This document shows, in pieces, positions 26,742-35,494 of a DNA stretch of 64,000 nt. A program made the position numbers and the translations under genes. The DNA is from Prosthecobacter debontii (GTDB lineage: Bacteria; Verrucomicrobiota; Verrucomicrobiia; Verrucomicrobiales; Akkermansiaceae). The stretch is taken from positions 37,172 through 101,171 of the forward strand of contig CAMCBV010000005.1 of assembly GCA_945873125.1 (NCBI GenBank), in the 5' to 3' direction. Under the pieces are notes generated by a model. It saw only the letters and a list, made by a program, of their open reading frames with translations. It did no database searches and was not told the origin of the DNA. The number at the start of each line of letters is the position of its first letter. Position 1 is the first letter of the stretch.

Positions 26742-27311
26742 ATGGCCAGCGTCAACGTAATCAACCTCCGCAAGGGACATGCAGTCCGTCACAACAACGA
26801 AGTCTGTGTCGTTATCGAACACGAGCTCAAAACCCCTCCCCGGATGGCTTCTTATGTCCAGATGTCGATCCGCAGCGTCGCCTCAAAAAAAGTATCCAAT
26901 CTGCGACTCACTTCGAACGACTCACTTGAAGGAGTTCACTTGGAAAAAATCGCTCATGAGTATTCTTACAAAGACACCGAGGGCTACCACTTTCTTCACC
27001 CGGAAACCTATGATGACATGGTCGTTTATGAGGACCTCATCGATAGCGTGAAAAATTATCTCATCGAAGGTCAGCTCTATACGCTGATGATTGCTGATGG
27101 TCTTGTGGTAAACATCGAACTTCCACTCACCATGGTGATGACCGTTGCTGAATCTTCCGAAGGCGTGAAAGGCGATTCCGCTAACAACGTTTACAAACCA
27201 GCCACCATGCAAACTGGACTGAACGTTAACGTCCCACTCTTCATCAACCAAGGCGAACGCATCATCGTAAAAACCGAGGACGGTACCTATCAAGGTCGCT
27301 CGAACGATTGA
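26742..27311 (+). CDS. efp: Elongation factor P, variant loop
   Basis: A 189-residue translation factor that relieves ribosome stalling on polyproline. All three domains are present: N-terminal KOW-like domain, OB domain 2 (GYHFLHPETYDDMVVYED ... LIEGQLYTLMIADGLVVNIELP), and domain 3 ending VNVPLFINQGERIIVKTEDGTYQGR. The loop that reaches the peptidyl-transferase centre reads KTPPRMAS (residues 30-37), while the E. coli loop is KPGKGQAF with modified Lys34. Arg34 and two prolines replace the usual GKG tip. The gene ends 4 bp before REPIN copy A and converges on the Ldh-family gene. Confidence 0.93.
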   Translation: MASVNVINLRKGHAVRHNNEVCVVIEHELKTPPRMASYVQMSIRSVASKKVSNLRLTSNDSLEGVHLEKIAHEYSYKDTEGYHFLHPETYDDMVVYEDLIDSVKNYLIEGQLYTLMIADGLVVNIELPLTMVMTVAESSEGVKGDSANNVYKPATMQTGLNVNVPLFINQGERIIVKTEDGTYQGRSND

Positions 27312-27315
27312 TTAT

Positions 27316-27386
27316 GGTAGGGTCGTTTTGATAAAACGACCGCCATCTTGCGCGCCCAACCGATCGGTCATTTTGTCAAAATGACC
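27316..27386. repeat. REPIN-like element (copy A)
   Basis: Begins GGTAGG, then hairpin 1 (arm GGTCGTTTT, loop GAT, arm AAAACGACC), spacer GCCATCTTGCGCGCCC, then hairpin 2 (arm GGTCATTTT, loop GTC, arm AAAATGACC). It lies between the convergent efp and Ldh-family genes, where it could also act as a terminator. Confidence 0.88.
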
Positions 27387-27395
27387 GTTCGATTC

Positions 27396-28469
27396 TCACT
27401 TCCCAACCAACTCCGCCACGCCGAGTTCTCTGGCGAGTTCATTGAACTCCGAGATTTCCGCTGGAGTGAAATGCAAGCCACCCGCCGCATCGGAAGCTTT
27501 ACGGGCGCTGGCTTCGATTTGTCCCGGCAACATGGCGTTACCGTTACCATGCCCGAGAATATCATCGAGCACCGCTTTGAGGTTTTCCATCTGGCTGCGG
27601 CCTTTGGCAAAATTCCTACCGGAAAGCGCCTCAGGATGGATCACGTGAAAATAGAATACCGTCGTGGTCTTTTCCTCTTGATCCGGGATTTGCCGCCCGC
27701 GAATGGTCGGGATCGAGCCACCGATCAGACCACCGAAGATCTCGTTGAGAAGTGACATCCCGTAACCTTTGTGACCACCGAAAGGCAACAAGGCCACGAC
27801 TTCATTCGGATCGGTGGTGGGTTGGCCGTCTTTGTCGACCGCTGCGCCCGGAGGAAGTTGTTTCCCCTCGCGTTTGAGTGCTTGCACGCGACCCATTGCC
27901 ACGGTCGATGTAGCCCAGTCCATCACGATGGGAAAGCCGTTGGCTTCATGTGAAGGAATCCCCCATGAATGCGGATTGGTTCCAAGTGTCGGAAATTTTC
28001 CACCGAAAGGTACCACTTCCGCCAGTGTGGATGTGCAGTTGGTGTAAGCAAAATAACCACGCTCCGCAGCCTCCATCACGTAACCACCGCCCCAAAGATA
28101 ATGGAAGGAATTGTCCACAGCAATCTGAGCGATGCCGTATTGGTCAGCCAGTTCGATCGCGCGATCGATCGCGCGGTAGGCCACGGCTTGACCAAGCTTT
28201 TTGTTCGCGTTCCAAATTTCGGAAGCAGGAAAACGGGATGGTAAAACTTCGATCTCCGCCCCCGGAACACATCCGCCGGTTGCAGAGCCGAACAAGTGAT
28301 CGAGATGAAGTGCCTTGAGCGCGTGATGAGTGCGTATCCCGTGACGCGCGGCCTCACCCGCCAGTTTGGTTCCGAGCACAGCCTCCTCATCGGTGAAACC
28401 ACGGGATTTGTAAGCAGCGATCACGAGTGAGTCGTGGGCTTCGCGGGAGACGGTCAAAAATTCAGACAT
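27396..28469 (-). CDS. Ldh family (malate/L-lactate/ureidoglycolate-type) dehydrogenase
   Basis: A 357-residue NAD(P)-dependent 2-hydroxyacid dehydrogenase of the Ldh_2 (PF02615-type) family, unrelated to classic Rossmann lactate dehydrogenases. Features: GIRTHHALK near the N-terminus, IAVDNSFHYLWGGGYVMEAAERGYFAYTNCTS, GTNPHSWGIPS, PIVMDWATSTVAMGRV, and LLPFGGHKGYGMSLLNEIFGGLIGG. The substrate among malate, lactate, sulfolactate and ureidoglycolate cannot be chosen from sequence alone. It converges on efp. Confidence 0.9.
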   Translation of the reverse strand: MSEFLTVSREAHDSLVIAAYKSRGFTDEEAVLGTKLAGEAARHGIRTHHALKALHLDHLFGSATGGCVPGAEIEVLPSRFPASEIWNANKKLGQAVAYRAIDRAIELADQYGIAQIAVDNSFHYLWGGGYVMEAAERGYFAYTNCTSTLAEVVPFGGKFPTLGTNPHSWGIPSHEANGFPIVMDWATSTVAMGRVQALKREGKQLPPGAAVDKDGQPTTDPNEVVALLPFGGHKGYGMSLLNEIFGGLIGGSIPTIRGRQIPDQEEKTTTVFYFHVIHPEALSGRNFAKGRSQMENLKAVLDDILGHGNGNAMLPGQIEASARKASDAAGGLHFTPAEISEFNELARELGVAELVGK

Positions 28470-28570
28470 GGCAATAGGATTGGATGGTGAAAAAATATCA
28501 AACAGCGAGATCGTGTAAACTCATCCTAGAAATTCCGCAAGTGTAGAGAGCGAGGTAAAAGGAGCTCAAC

Positions 28571-29242
28571 CTACTCCGGCAACTCCACCTTATCCCCTAG
28601 ATGCGTCGGTTTGGTATCCAAAAAATTCACGTCCAACCACATCTTCACCCGCGCCCCGATTTCGCGAAGCTTGGTTTTGAAGCCTGCTTCAAATTGCACA
28701 TCCTGCGCATTATAGCCATAGGCTTTCATTCCGTGTGCCTTGGCTAGGTAGATCGCACGCTCATTCTGAAACTGCTGGCTGATCACCAAAATCGTGCTCG
28801 CTCCGAATATTTTCTTGGCCCTGACCACCGAATCAAGGGTGCGCAACCCCGCGTAATCGCAAACGATGCGCTCTTTCGGAACGCCCGCTTCGATCAATGC
28901 CATACGCATTTTTTGCGGCTCGTTGTAATACTCACTGCGGTTGTCACCAGATACAATAAGGGTCTCGACTTTGCCCGCGTTCCAAACTTCAACCGCGGCA
29001 TTGATACGATAACGAAAATATTTATTTTCCCTTCCTTTATAACGGTCTGAAGTTCCGAAAACCAAGCCGACTTTAGCTGGCGGGAGTTTCCCGACATCTT
29101 CGAAAATTTTTCCACGAGACGCCCAACTCGCTGTAAAATAAGTATAGGCGACGAATGTGACACCGAAAAAAACACACGCCACACCCGTGAAGAGGAACCT
29201 TCTGAGCCAGACAGACCGGATGAATTTCAATTTCTCTCTCAC
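28571..29242 (-). CDS. SanA/YdcF family (DUF218) membrane protein
   Basis: About 223 residues: an N-terminal transmembrane helix (LFTGVACVFFGVTFVAYTYF) and a periplasmic DUF218 domain with VGLVFGTSDRYKGRENKYFRYRI, ETLIVSGDNRSEYYNEP, ALIEAGVPKERIVCDYAGLRTLDSVVRAK and ILVISQQFQNERAIYLAK. SanA-type proteins affect envelope permeability and vancomycin sensitivity in enteric bacteria. The start is taken as GTG 29242, whose GTGA overlaps the stop of the lipid kinase gene by 4 bp. A longer frame to 29326 would overlap that gene by 88 bp. Confidence 0.83.
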   Translation of the reverse strand: MREKLKFIRSVWLRRFLFTGVACVFFGVTFVAYTYFTASWASRGKIFEDVGKLPPAKVGLVFGTSDRYKGRENKYFRYRINAAVEVWNAGKVETLIVSGDNRSEYYNEPQKMRMALIEAGVPKERIVCDYAGLRTLDSVVRAKKIFGASTILVISQQFQNERAIYLAKAHGMKAYGYNAQDVQFEAGFKTKLREIGARVKMWLDVNFLDTKPTHLGDKVELPE

Positions 29243-30204
29243 CTTGTTTCGATCCCAGCAGTTTCGTATCCTCCGGGCGGCCATTGCAAGACCGACTTCA
29301 CGGTATCCATGAGAGGAGTTCCACAAGGATGCTCGGGGGCTAGGACCCGGAGCCGTGTGGCGGTTTCCCGGAAGCGTATTTCATTGAACCTGCCTAACAA
29401 CTCGCCATCGATTTCAACCGGAACGGTAGTCGCGGATGTCACCGTGACAGCCTCCGATTGGAAATAAACGGTCGTTGCCGCAAGATCGATTCCACCTTGA
29501 GCAATCCCGTGAAGGGTATCCAGCACAAATCGGTAACCGGATTCCTTGAAAACGATCACATCGAGCTTGGAGTCCAGATTGCTTGCTTTTCTGAACAATT
29601 TGAACTGCCCGCCATAGAGTGATCCGTTACCGCAGAGCACGGCCACACCTTGCTCGCGGCGTCCGTCACAACTCACAATATCCATGATTGGCGGTTTTTT
29701 TCCCAGCACCTTCACCGCAGCCAAAAGATAGGCGAGCGGACCCAACAACTTTTTCATCTCCCATTGGGTTTCCTCAATCACCATCGCATCAAATCCCACC
29801 CCCGCCATTTGCACGAAAGGCGCGTCATTTGCGGAAAATAAATCGATCTCACGGATCAATCCCCTGTCGATCACTTCCAAAGCCTTGTCCAAACTGTTCG
29901 AAGGGATGCCAAGTTCACGGGCGAACACATTCATCGTTCCTGCCGGCATCACGCCGATCGCGGTCGAGCTTCCCGCAAGACCCGAAACCACAGCGTTCAA
30001 GGTACCGTCGCCACCGGCGGCAATCACCACTGGCTCACCGTCATCCGCAAATTTTTTAGCGAGCTCCGTAGCTTCTCCACCACTGTTGGTGGCATATAGC
30101 GCGAAGCGGTGCGCATGTTGCATCAAAAAGTGCCTCGTCCTCGCACCCTTTTGACTGCGGGCACTTGGATTGAAGATCAGCGGGTATCGCCTTGGCAGAG
30201 ACAT
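29239..30204 (-). CDS. Diacylglycerol/lipid kinase family protein (YegS-like)
   Basis: A 321-residue DAGK_cat-domain protein that phosphorylates a lipid such as diacylglycerol. It has RYPLIFNPSARSQKG at the N-terminus, the nucleotide-binding motif IAAGGDGTLNAVVSGL, and IGVMPAGTMNVFARELGIP, plus a C-terminal beta-sandwich ending VPVEIDGELLG and FRETATRLRVLAP. The true lipid substrate is not known. Its stop overlaps the SanA-like start, so both envelope genes are co-translated. Confidence 0.9.
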   Translation of the reverse strand: MSLPRRYPLIFNPSARSQKGARTRHFLMQHAHRFALYATNSGGEATELAKKFADDGEPVVIAAGGDGTLNAVVSGLAGSSTAIGVMPAGTMNVFARELGIPSNSLDKALEVIDRGLIREIDLFSANDAPFVQMAGVGFDAMVIEETQWEMKKLLGPLAYLLAAVKVLGKKPPIMDIVSCDGRREQGVAVLCGNGSLYGGQFKLFRKASNLDSKLDVIVFKESGYRFVLDTLHGIAQGGIDLAATTVYFQSEAVTVTSATTVPVEIDGELLGRFNEIRFRETATRLRVLAPEHPCGTPLMDTVKSVLQWPPGGYETAGIETR

Positions 30205-30340
30205 GCGGGGATTATTCGACTATCTTCCCACAATCGGCAACCCGATTCCGGCGTAACTGAAATAAGCAAAAAAAGACCATAAATTACACAACCCCATATC
30301 TTTCAACCCAGAACCCCTAATTCGGGTATAACGGGTATTT

Positions 30341-30450
30341 TTAACCACGAATTTAACGAATAACACGAATAGGAAGAGGAAATCGCTGATATTGATTCGC
30401 AGCGCCATTTATCAGCAACAATTCGTGTTATTCGTGTTATTCGTGGTTAA
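30341..30450. repeat. Inverted repeat (30-bp arms) at the 3' end of maf
   Basis: Arms 30341-30370 and 30421-30450 are reverse complements at 27 of 30 positions, 50 bp apart. The arms consist of ATTCGTG/CACGAAT words with an outer TTAACCACGAAT. The right arm contains the maf stop codon (30447-30449). Confidence 0.85.
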
Positions 30451-31034
30451 AAGAACTCTGAGCGGACAGGAATGTCCGCCCTCCTCAAATCCAATGCTTG
30501 CAAAACCTGCTCCACCGGTAAGCCCATCACGTTGTCATATGCTCCCTCTATCCTCTCAATAATCATTTCCCCGCAATCCTGAATCCCATACGCCCCCGCC
30601 TTATCTAGCGGTTGAGTCTTCGCCAAATAAGCAAACAAGGTTTCATCATCGAGTTCTCGGAAAAAAACTTCGGTCACAACATGCAGCAGGGTCACTTTCT
30701 CCCCCGGCCCGAGGATACAGACGCCCGTGCAAACCTGATTCGTCTTTCCCGATAACCGACGCAGCATGTTTTCTGCCTCTGCCATGTCTTTGGGTTTTCC
30801 AAGCGGTTCCCCATCCAAGAATACCAACGTATCCGCCCCGATCACCACCGCATCAGAATAAAGGCTGAAAACGGCACTGGCTTTGAGTCGCGCGTTTTCC
30901 TCACACAACCCGGCCATCCCAAGACTCGCATCATGAATCTCCTCCGCAGGCGAAGGAATCACCTCGAACCCCATACCCGCCGCCGCAAGCAATTCGCTGC
31001 GCCTAGGTGAACCGGAAGCAAGAATCAATCTCAT
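30447..31034 (-). CDS. maf: Maf family nucleotide pyrophosphatase
   Basis: A 195-residue house-cleaning enzyme that hydrolyses non-canonical nucleoside triphosphates to monophosphates. Motifs: LILASGSPRRSELLAAAG (N-terminal family signature), VIGADTLVFLDGEPLGKP, MLRRLSGKTNQVCTGVCI, and the KAGAYGIQDCGEMIIERIEGAYDNVMGLPV block. ATG 31034 begins the signature; upstream translation belongs to the preceding gene. The last residues (RRADIPVRSEFF) are encoded by repeat DNA: a GCGGACA/TGTCCGC palindrome and the edge of a long inverted repeat, so the native C-terminus has probably been replaced. Confidence 0.93.
   Translation of the reverse strand: MRLILASGSPRRSELLAAAGMGFEVIPSPAEEIHDASLGMAGLCEENARLKASAVFSLYSDAVVIGADTLVFLDGEPLGKPKDMAEAENMLRRLSGKTNQVCTGVCILGPGEKVTLLHVVTEVFFRELDDETLFAYLAKTQPLDKAGAYGIQDCGEMIIERIEGAYDNVMGLPVEQVLQALDLRRADIPVRSEFF
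30462..30479. repeat. Short palindrome inside maf 3' end
   Basis: Perfect 7-bp stem GCGGACA / TGTCCGC with a 4-nt loop. It encodes part of the terminal RRADIPVRS residues of Maf. I recall similar tails as a common repeat-derived translation in related genomes; only one copy is seen in this window. Confidence 0.6.
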
Positions 31035-31045
31035 GATGAATTCCC

Positions 31046-31897
31046 TTAACCCCGAAACGCGTTTGCCGGTAGACCTTTCACGCCCAGACCACGGATTCTC
31101 AAAAGCCGTCCCGCATGCTCTTCCACTTCGGACTTGTGGATTCCGGTTGTGACATACAGGTCGCTCAGATCCGGTCCGCCAAATGCGCATGCGGTCGTCT
31201 CCAAACAAGGAAGATCGATTTTTCGCAACTCCGCGCCCGTGCGGGGATCGAAACACGTCACGCAAGCTCCATGGCAAAACGCGATCCAAAGATTACCGTC
31301 CTCATCAATCGCCATTCCATCCGGCGAGGAATCATAGGATTGAGTCGAAACCACGGATCGTGGGTTTTCCATATCCCCATCGATATAATCGAACGCCAAA
31401 ACCTCTTTGCGCGGCGTGTCGATGTAGTAAACCGTTTTCCCATCCCGAGTCCAAACGATACCGTTCGAATTCGTCACCGGACCAAATACCTCATGCAAAG
31501 TCAGATCGGGATCAAGGCGATACAAGCGCGCGTCTCCCGCCTTTTTTATCAGGCTGATCGTGCCTGCGAAAAACCTGCCATCGGGTGAGCACTTGCCATC
31601 GTTGAAACGGTTATCCGCTTTGTCAGGTTCCGGATCGTCAATGGGAACTAGATCACCCGTTTGGGTATCTAAAAAAAGAAATCCATCATCGCCCGCGATC
31701 AACAACCCACCCCTGCTTCTCGGAACCACCGTCCCGACCCGCCGTCCAACGTCCCAACTCTGCTCGGCTCCCGTCTCCGGATGATAACAATGGACTTTCT
31801 TCCCCTCGATATCGACGTAATACAGCGCACCCTCCCACCAGATCGGGCCTTCACCCCATTTGGAAACCACACTCCCAACAACTTCAATGCTGATCAT
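31046..31897 (-). CDS. SMP-30/gluconolactonase-like protein
   Basis: A 283-residue six-bladed beta-propeller of the SMP-30/LRE family. Motifs: GEGPIWWEGALYYVDIEGKKVHCYHPETG (metal-binding Glu), NRFNDGKCSPDGRFFAGTI (Asn and Asp), NSNGIVWTRDGKTVYYIDTPRKEVLAFDYD-like segment, and DSSPDGMAIDEDGNLWIAFC (catalytic Asp). It probably hydrolyses a sugar lactone; the exact substrate is unknown. ATG 31897 (MISIEVVGSV) was preferred over 31927 because the family starts there. The maf gene follows 11 bp downstream. Confidence 0.88.
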   Translation of the reverse strand: MISIEVVGSVVSKWGEGPIWWEGALYYVDIEGKKVHCYHPETGAEQSWDVGRRVGTVVPRSRGGLLIAGDDGFLFLDTQTGDLVPIDDPEPDKADNRFNDGKCSPDGRFFAGTISLIKKAGDARLYRLDPDLTLHEVFGPVTNSNGIVWTRDGKTVYYIDTPRKEVLAFDYIDGDMENPRSVVSTQSYDSSPDGMAIDEDGNLWIAFCHGACVTCFDPRTGAELRKIDLPCLETTACAFGGPDLSDLYVTTGIHKSEVEEHAGRLLRIRGLGVKGLPANAFRG

Positions 31898-32066
31898 GCG
31901 GCACACTCTTGCCAAAAGTTTCATCATGGCAACTGAAAATCCATGATGGACCCAGTACCAATCTCTCTCGACCGCCCAGTTGTAGACTTAACTGCGAAGA
32001 ATCCAGCTGGCAAACTGAACTTCATGCACGCGATATCGCGTTTAGATTGTTCAATCCTAGGGAACC

Positions 32067-33257
32067 TCAGGCAAGCGATGGAACACAGACCGCGATGTCA
32101 CTGTCCTTCGTGTAATCCACGCCTTCCAGACCGAAGCCGAACAAGCGAAGGAAGCTCGATTGATAACCTTCGAAATCAGCGAGTTCGTTGAGATTTTCGG
32201 TATTCACTTCCGTCCAACGTTTTCCCACCAACTCTTGAATCTCAGGAGACATTTCCCAGTCATCCACACGGATCCTGCCCGCCTCATCAGGTTGCGGATT
32301 TCCATTGTAGAGTCGCTCGCGCAGCAAACGATCCATCTGCTCGATGGTGTCCTCGTGGTTACCTGCGGCTTTCATCGCTTTGTAAAGTAGGGAAATATAA
32401 AGCGGCACGACAGGAATCGCCGAACTTGCTTGGGTAACCAACGCTTTGTTTACCGAGACCCAGGCTTTTCCGGAAATACTCGCTAACTTCGCATCCAACG
32501 AACGCTGGACTTTTTCAAGGTCCTCCTTGGCCTTGCCAATGGTGCCGTTCTTGTAAATCGGCCATGTGACTTCAGGTCCGATATAGGAGTAGGAAACCGT
32601 CCGCACCCCCTCGGAAAGAACACCAGCCTCCAACAAGGCGTCCATCCACATTTCCCAATCCTCGCCTCCCATGACTTTCACTGTCTGCTCGATGTCGTCG
32701 CCCTCCGCCGCCTCGATCGTCACCTCATCCACCGAACCTGTGCCGGTATTCAAAGTCTTGTTGGTGTAAACCTCACCGATCGGTTTCAAAACGGATTTAT
32801 AAACTTCTCCCGTTTTCGGATCGCTGCGGCGCGGGGATGCCAAACTGTAAATCACCAAATCCACCTGACCGAGATCTTCTTTGATCGCTTGAATGACTTC
32901 CTGCTTCATCTCATCGGAAAAGGCATCGCCATTGAACGATCTCGCATACAGGCCGGCTTCTTTCGCCTGACGCTCAAATGCCACGGTATTGTACCAACCC
33001 GCAGTCGCGGTTTTGTCCTCCGAACCGGGTCTTTCAAAAAACACCCCCATGGTCGCGGCATTCGCCCCAAAGGCGGCGGCAATACGCGAGGACAAGCCGT
33101 AACCGGTGGAGGAACCGATCACCAAAACTTTCTTCGGACCATGAGCCATCAGTCCTCCCCTTTTCACAACCGCGATCTGCTCTTCAACATGTTTCGCACA
33201 TCCCTCTGGATGCGCCGTGGTGCAAATAAAGCCGCGAATTTTTGGTGAAACGATCAT
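32067..33257 (-). CDS. fabV: Enoyl-ACP (trans-2-enoyl-CoA) reductase FabV
   Basis: A 396-residue single-polypeptide enoyl reductase completing each cycle of fatty acid synthesis with NADH. It begins MIVSPKIRGFICTTAHPEGC, typical of FabV, then has the Rossmann motif VLVIGSSTGYGLSSRIAAAFG, YSLASPRRSDP, and the catalytic Y-x8-K site YKNGTIGKAK. The C-terminal MSPEIQELVGKRW segment is also conserved. FabV enzymes are often resistant to triclosan. Isolated gene with no other fab genes nearby. Confidence 0.96.
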   Translation of the reverse strand: MIVSPKIRGFICTTAHPEGCAKHVEEQIAVVKRGGLMAHGPKKVLVIGSSTGYGLSSRIAAAFGANAATMGVFFERPGSEDKTATAGWYNTVAFERQAKEAGLYARSFNGDAFSDEMKQEVIQAIKEDLGQVDLVIYSLASPRRSDPKTGEVYKSVLKPIGEVYTNKTLNTGTGSVDEVTIEAAEGDDIEQTVKVMGGEDWEMWMDALLEAGVLSEGVRTVSYSYIGPEVTWPIYKNGTIGKAKEDLEKVQRSLDAKLASISGKAWVSVNKALVTQASSAIPVVPLYISLLYKAMKAAGNHEDTIEQMDRLLRERLYNGNPQPDEAGRIRVDDWEMSPEIQELVGKRWTEVNTENLNELADFEGYQSSFLRLFGFGLEGVDYTKDSDIAVCVPSLA

Positions 33258-33351
33258 AGACCCGCCAAATTAGCCATCCAAGCATTTCACGCAATAGCAA
33301 ATCTGTGCCTAAATTGATCAGTAACGAAACCAGTGAGATACCATTTAAGAC

Positions 33352-33382
33352 ATAGGTCCTATAAGTCATATAGGACCTATGA
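33352..33382. repeat. Perfect 12-bp-stem hairpin between fabV and mrp
   Basis: Arms CATAGGTCCTAT and ATAGGACCTATG around the 7-nt loop AAGTCAT. It is 14 bp beyond the 3' end of mrp on that gene's strand. It has no U-tract, but it could act as a terminator or mRNA stabiliser for mrp. Confidence 0.75.
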
Positions 33383-33396
33383 TTCAATCAAGGCCT

Positions 33397-34425
33397 TCAA
33401 ACTTCCAACCCCGCCACCATCTGGTGGAATGCGGCTGAAACCTTACTTTTTGATGTATCCGTCAAAGCGATTGGCACGCCATCATCCCCGCCGCGTCCGG
33501 TTGGAATATCAATCGGGATCTGGGCTAACAGAGGAACATTCATGTCCTTCGCCTCACGAACCCCGCCCTCTTCACCGAAAAGATAGTAGCGTTTCCCATC
33601 ATCGCCCTCGAACCACGCCATGTTCTCGATCAAACCCAAGATCGGAATATTGACCTTTGCAAACATCGCAACCGCTTTGCGCGCATCGATCAAAGCGACT
33701 TCCTGAGGAGTCGTCACAATCACCGCCCCATCCACGGATACGGTCTGAACGATCGTGAGCTGAATATCCCCCGTTCCCGGCGGCAAATCCAAAACCAAAA
33801 CATCCAGATCACCCCAAGCGACCTGTCGCAAAAATTGCTGGGTATATCGTGTCGCCATCGGCCCGCGGACGATGACCGGGGATTTATCCTCTAACAAAAA
33901 TCCCATCGACATGAGTTTCAAGCCGTGCGCCTCAATAGGAATGATCTCATCTTGCTCGTTGGCATTCGGACGTTCGGTAGTGCCGAACATTTGGGCGATT
34001 GAAGGACCATAAAGATCGCAATCGCAGAGCCCGACTTTAAGACCACGCTTGGAAAGTGCGATCGCGACATTCGCCGATACCGTGGATTTTCCCACCCCAC
34101 CCTTGCCTGAGGCAATGGCGATGATTCGCTTCACTCCCGGGATGGAACTTTTACCCACCGCACCGGATGCCGCTTCCGGCGCATCCTTGACATCGACATC
34201 CACTTTCACCGTACCGATGCCAGCAACCCCACCCAAGACCGCATGCACATCTTTGAAAATCTGCTCGGGAACCTTCGCATCACGGGTCGCGATCTCGATC
34301 TTCACCTTCACATCCGCGCCATCCACTTCAACCGCTTTCACCAACCCAAAAGACAGGATGTCCCTCGAAAACCCCGGATATTTCACCTGCTTCAAAATCT
34401 CTCTGATCTGCTCAACATTTATCAT
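33397..34425 (-). CDS. Mrp/ApbC family Fe-S carrier ATPase
   Basis: A 342-residue P-loop protein. An N-terminal MIP18/DUF59 domain (residues about 1-85) is followed by the ATPase domain with IASGKGGVGKSTVSANVAIAL (deviant Walker A), CDCDLYGPSIAQMFG, DVLVLDLPPGTGDIQLT and TTPQEVALIDARKA. Such proteins help deliver Fe-S clusters. The Cys pair found after ENM in many homologues (E. coli type) is absent: the sequence is ENMAWFEGDDGKRYYLFG. This variant also occurs in other phyla such as Bacteroidota, as I recall. Divergent from the AEC transporter. Confidence 0.92.
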   Translation of the reverse strand: MINVEQIREILKQVKYPGFSRDILSFGLVKAVEVDGADVKVKIEIATRDAKVPEQIFKDVHAVLGGVAGIGTVKVDVDVKDAPEAASGAVGKSSIPGVKRIIAIASGKGGVGKSTVSANVAIALSKRGLKVGLCDCDLYGPSIAQMFGTTERPNANEQDEIIPIEAHGLKLMSMGFLLEDKSPVIVRGPMATRYTQQFLRQVAWGDLDVLVLDLPPGTGDIQLTIVQTVSVDGAVIVTTPQEVALIDARKAVAMFAKVNIPILGLIENMAWFEGDDGKRYYLFGEEGGVREAKDMNVPLLAQIPIDIPTGRGGDDGVPIALTDTSKSKVSAAFHQMVAGLEV

Positions 34426-34540
34426 AGCGCGCGATCACTTTCATCGATTTTCCAGCAAGCGCAACCTCCAAACCGTTACCAAGAGGCTATTCTCTTGCAT
34501 CTTGTGTCTTCTGTCTCAATGTCTTTCGTCTCTTTAAAGC

Positions 34541-35494
34541 TTGATCACACCAACCACTATTCTCCTATCGGTCTTACCGGTTTATGCCCTAATCATTGGC
34601 GGCGCCGTGTTGCGTAAAGTTGGAATTCTCAAAGCGAATTACGACGCATGGATCTTGCGTATCATTTTCTGGGTAATGGCACCTTGTTTCATTCTCGATC
34701 GCATGCTGGGTGCTGAAATTTTAAGAAATTACTACACCCTTGGTATCGGAATAAGCCTTGGCTTTGCCCTCATCATTGCGGGTATTCTTGTCGGGTATCT
34801 CGTCGGAAAAGCCATCGGTCTCGAACACGGCCACGGCATGAGAACTTTTGCTCTCGCTGCAGGCTGCCAGAACTATGGCTACACAGCGGTTCCAGTTGTG
34901 CAAATTCTCTGGGGAAGCTCCGCACTCGCCGTGCTGTTTGTGCACAACATCGGCGTCGAAATCGCAATCTGGTCGTTTGGGGTGATGCTTTTGAGCGGAG
35001 ATCGCAAGATCAAATGGAAACGCATGATCAACGGTCCCATCATTGCGGTTGTGATTGGACTGATACTCGTGATGTTGCGAGTTGATGACAAAGTCACGGG
35101 GCCATTCCGTAGTGTGATTTCCATGGTGGGAATCGGTGCCTTCCCGATTGCTTTGGTGATGACTGGAGCCGCGATGATGGATCTCGTCGGAACGGAAAAA
35201 CCTTCATGGAAAATCATTTTCGGCTCCATTTTGGTTCGCATGATTCTGGTTCCAATCCTCATCATCGCCAGCGCTAAATGCATTCCCATGTCGCTCGAAC
35301 TCAAGCAAGTCCTCGTTGTGCAAGCCGCTATGCCCGCCGCAATGGTTCCGATTCTACTCGCAAAAATCTATGGAGGCCGACCCGCCGTCGCTGTACAAAT
35401 TGTCATCGCCACAACGGTTATCTCGCTCTTTTCGCTGCCTTTCATCATCACCTACGGCATGCGTTTTCTAGACCTCACACCCATCAAACTATGA
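34541..35494 (+). CDS. AEC family transporter
   Basis: A 317-residue membrane protein of the auxin-efflux-carrier family with about ten predicted helices, e.g. ILLSVLPVYALIIGGAVLRKVGIL, WILRIIFWVMAPCFI and, near the end, VVQAAMPAAMVPILLAKIYGG. Members export organic acids such as malate or malonate; the substrate here is unknown. The frame starts with TTG 34541. The stop codon overlaps the ATG of the next gene (ATGA), which indicates co-translation with an oxidoreductase. Confidence 0.86.
   Translation: MITPTTILLSVLPVYALIIGGAVLRKVGILKANYDAWILRIIFWVMAPCFILDRMLGAEILRNYYTLGIGISLGFALIIAGILVGYLVGKAIGLEHGHGMRTFALAAGCQNYGYTAVPVVQILWGSSALAVLFVHNIGVEIAIWSFGVMLLSGDRKIKWKRMINGPIIAVVIGLILVMLRVDDKVTGPFRSVISMVGIGAFPIALVMTGAAMMDLVGTEKPSWKIIFGSILVRMILVPILIIASAKCIPMSLELKQVLVVQAAMPAAMVPILLAKIYGGRPAVAVQIVIATTVISLFSLPFIITYGMRFLDLTPIKL

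Noticed and set aside
30447..31289. Longer maf frame starting at 31289
   Set aside because: The extra N-terminus overlaps the SMP-30-like gene and lacks conservation; the family signature begins at 31034.
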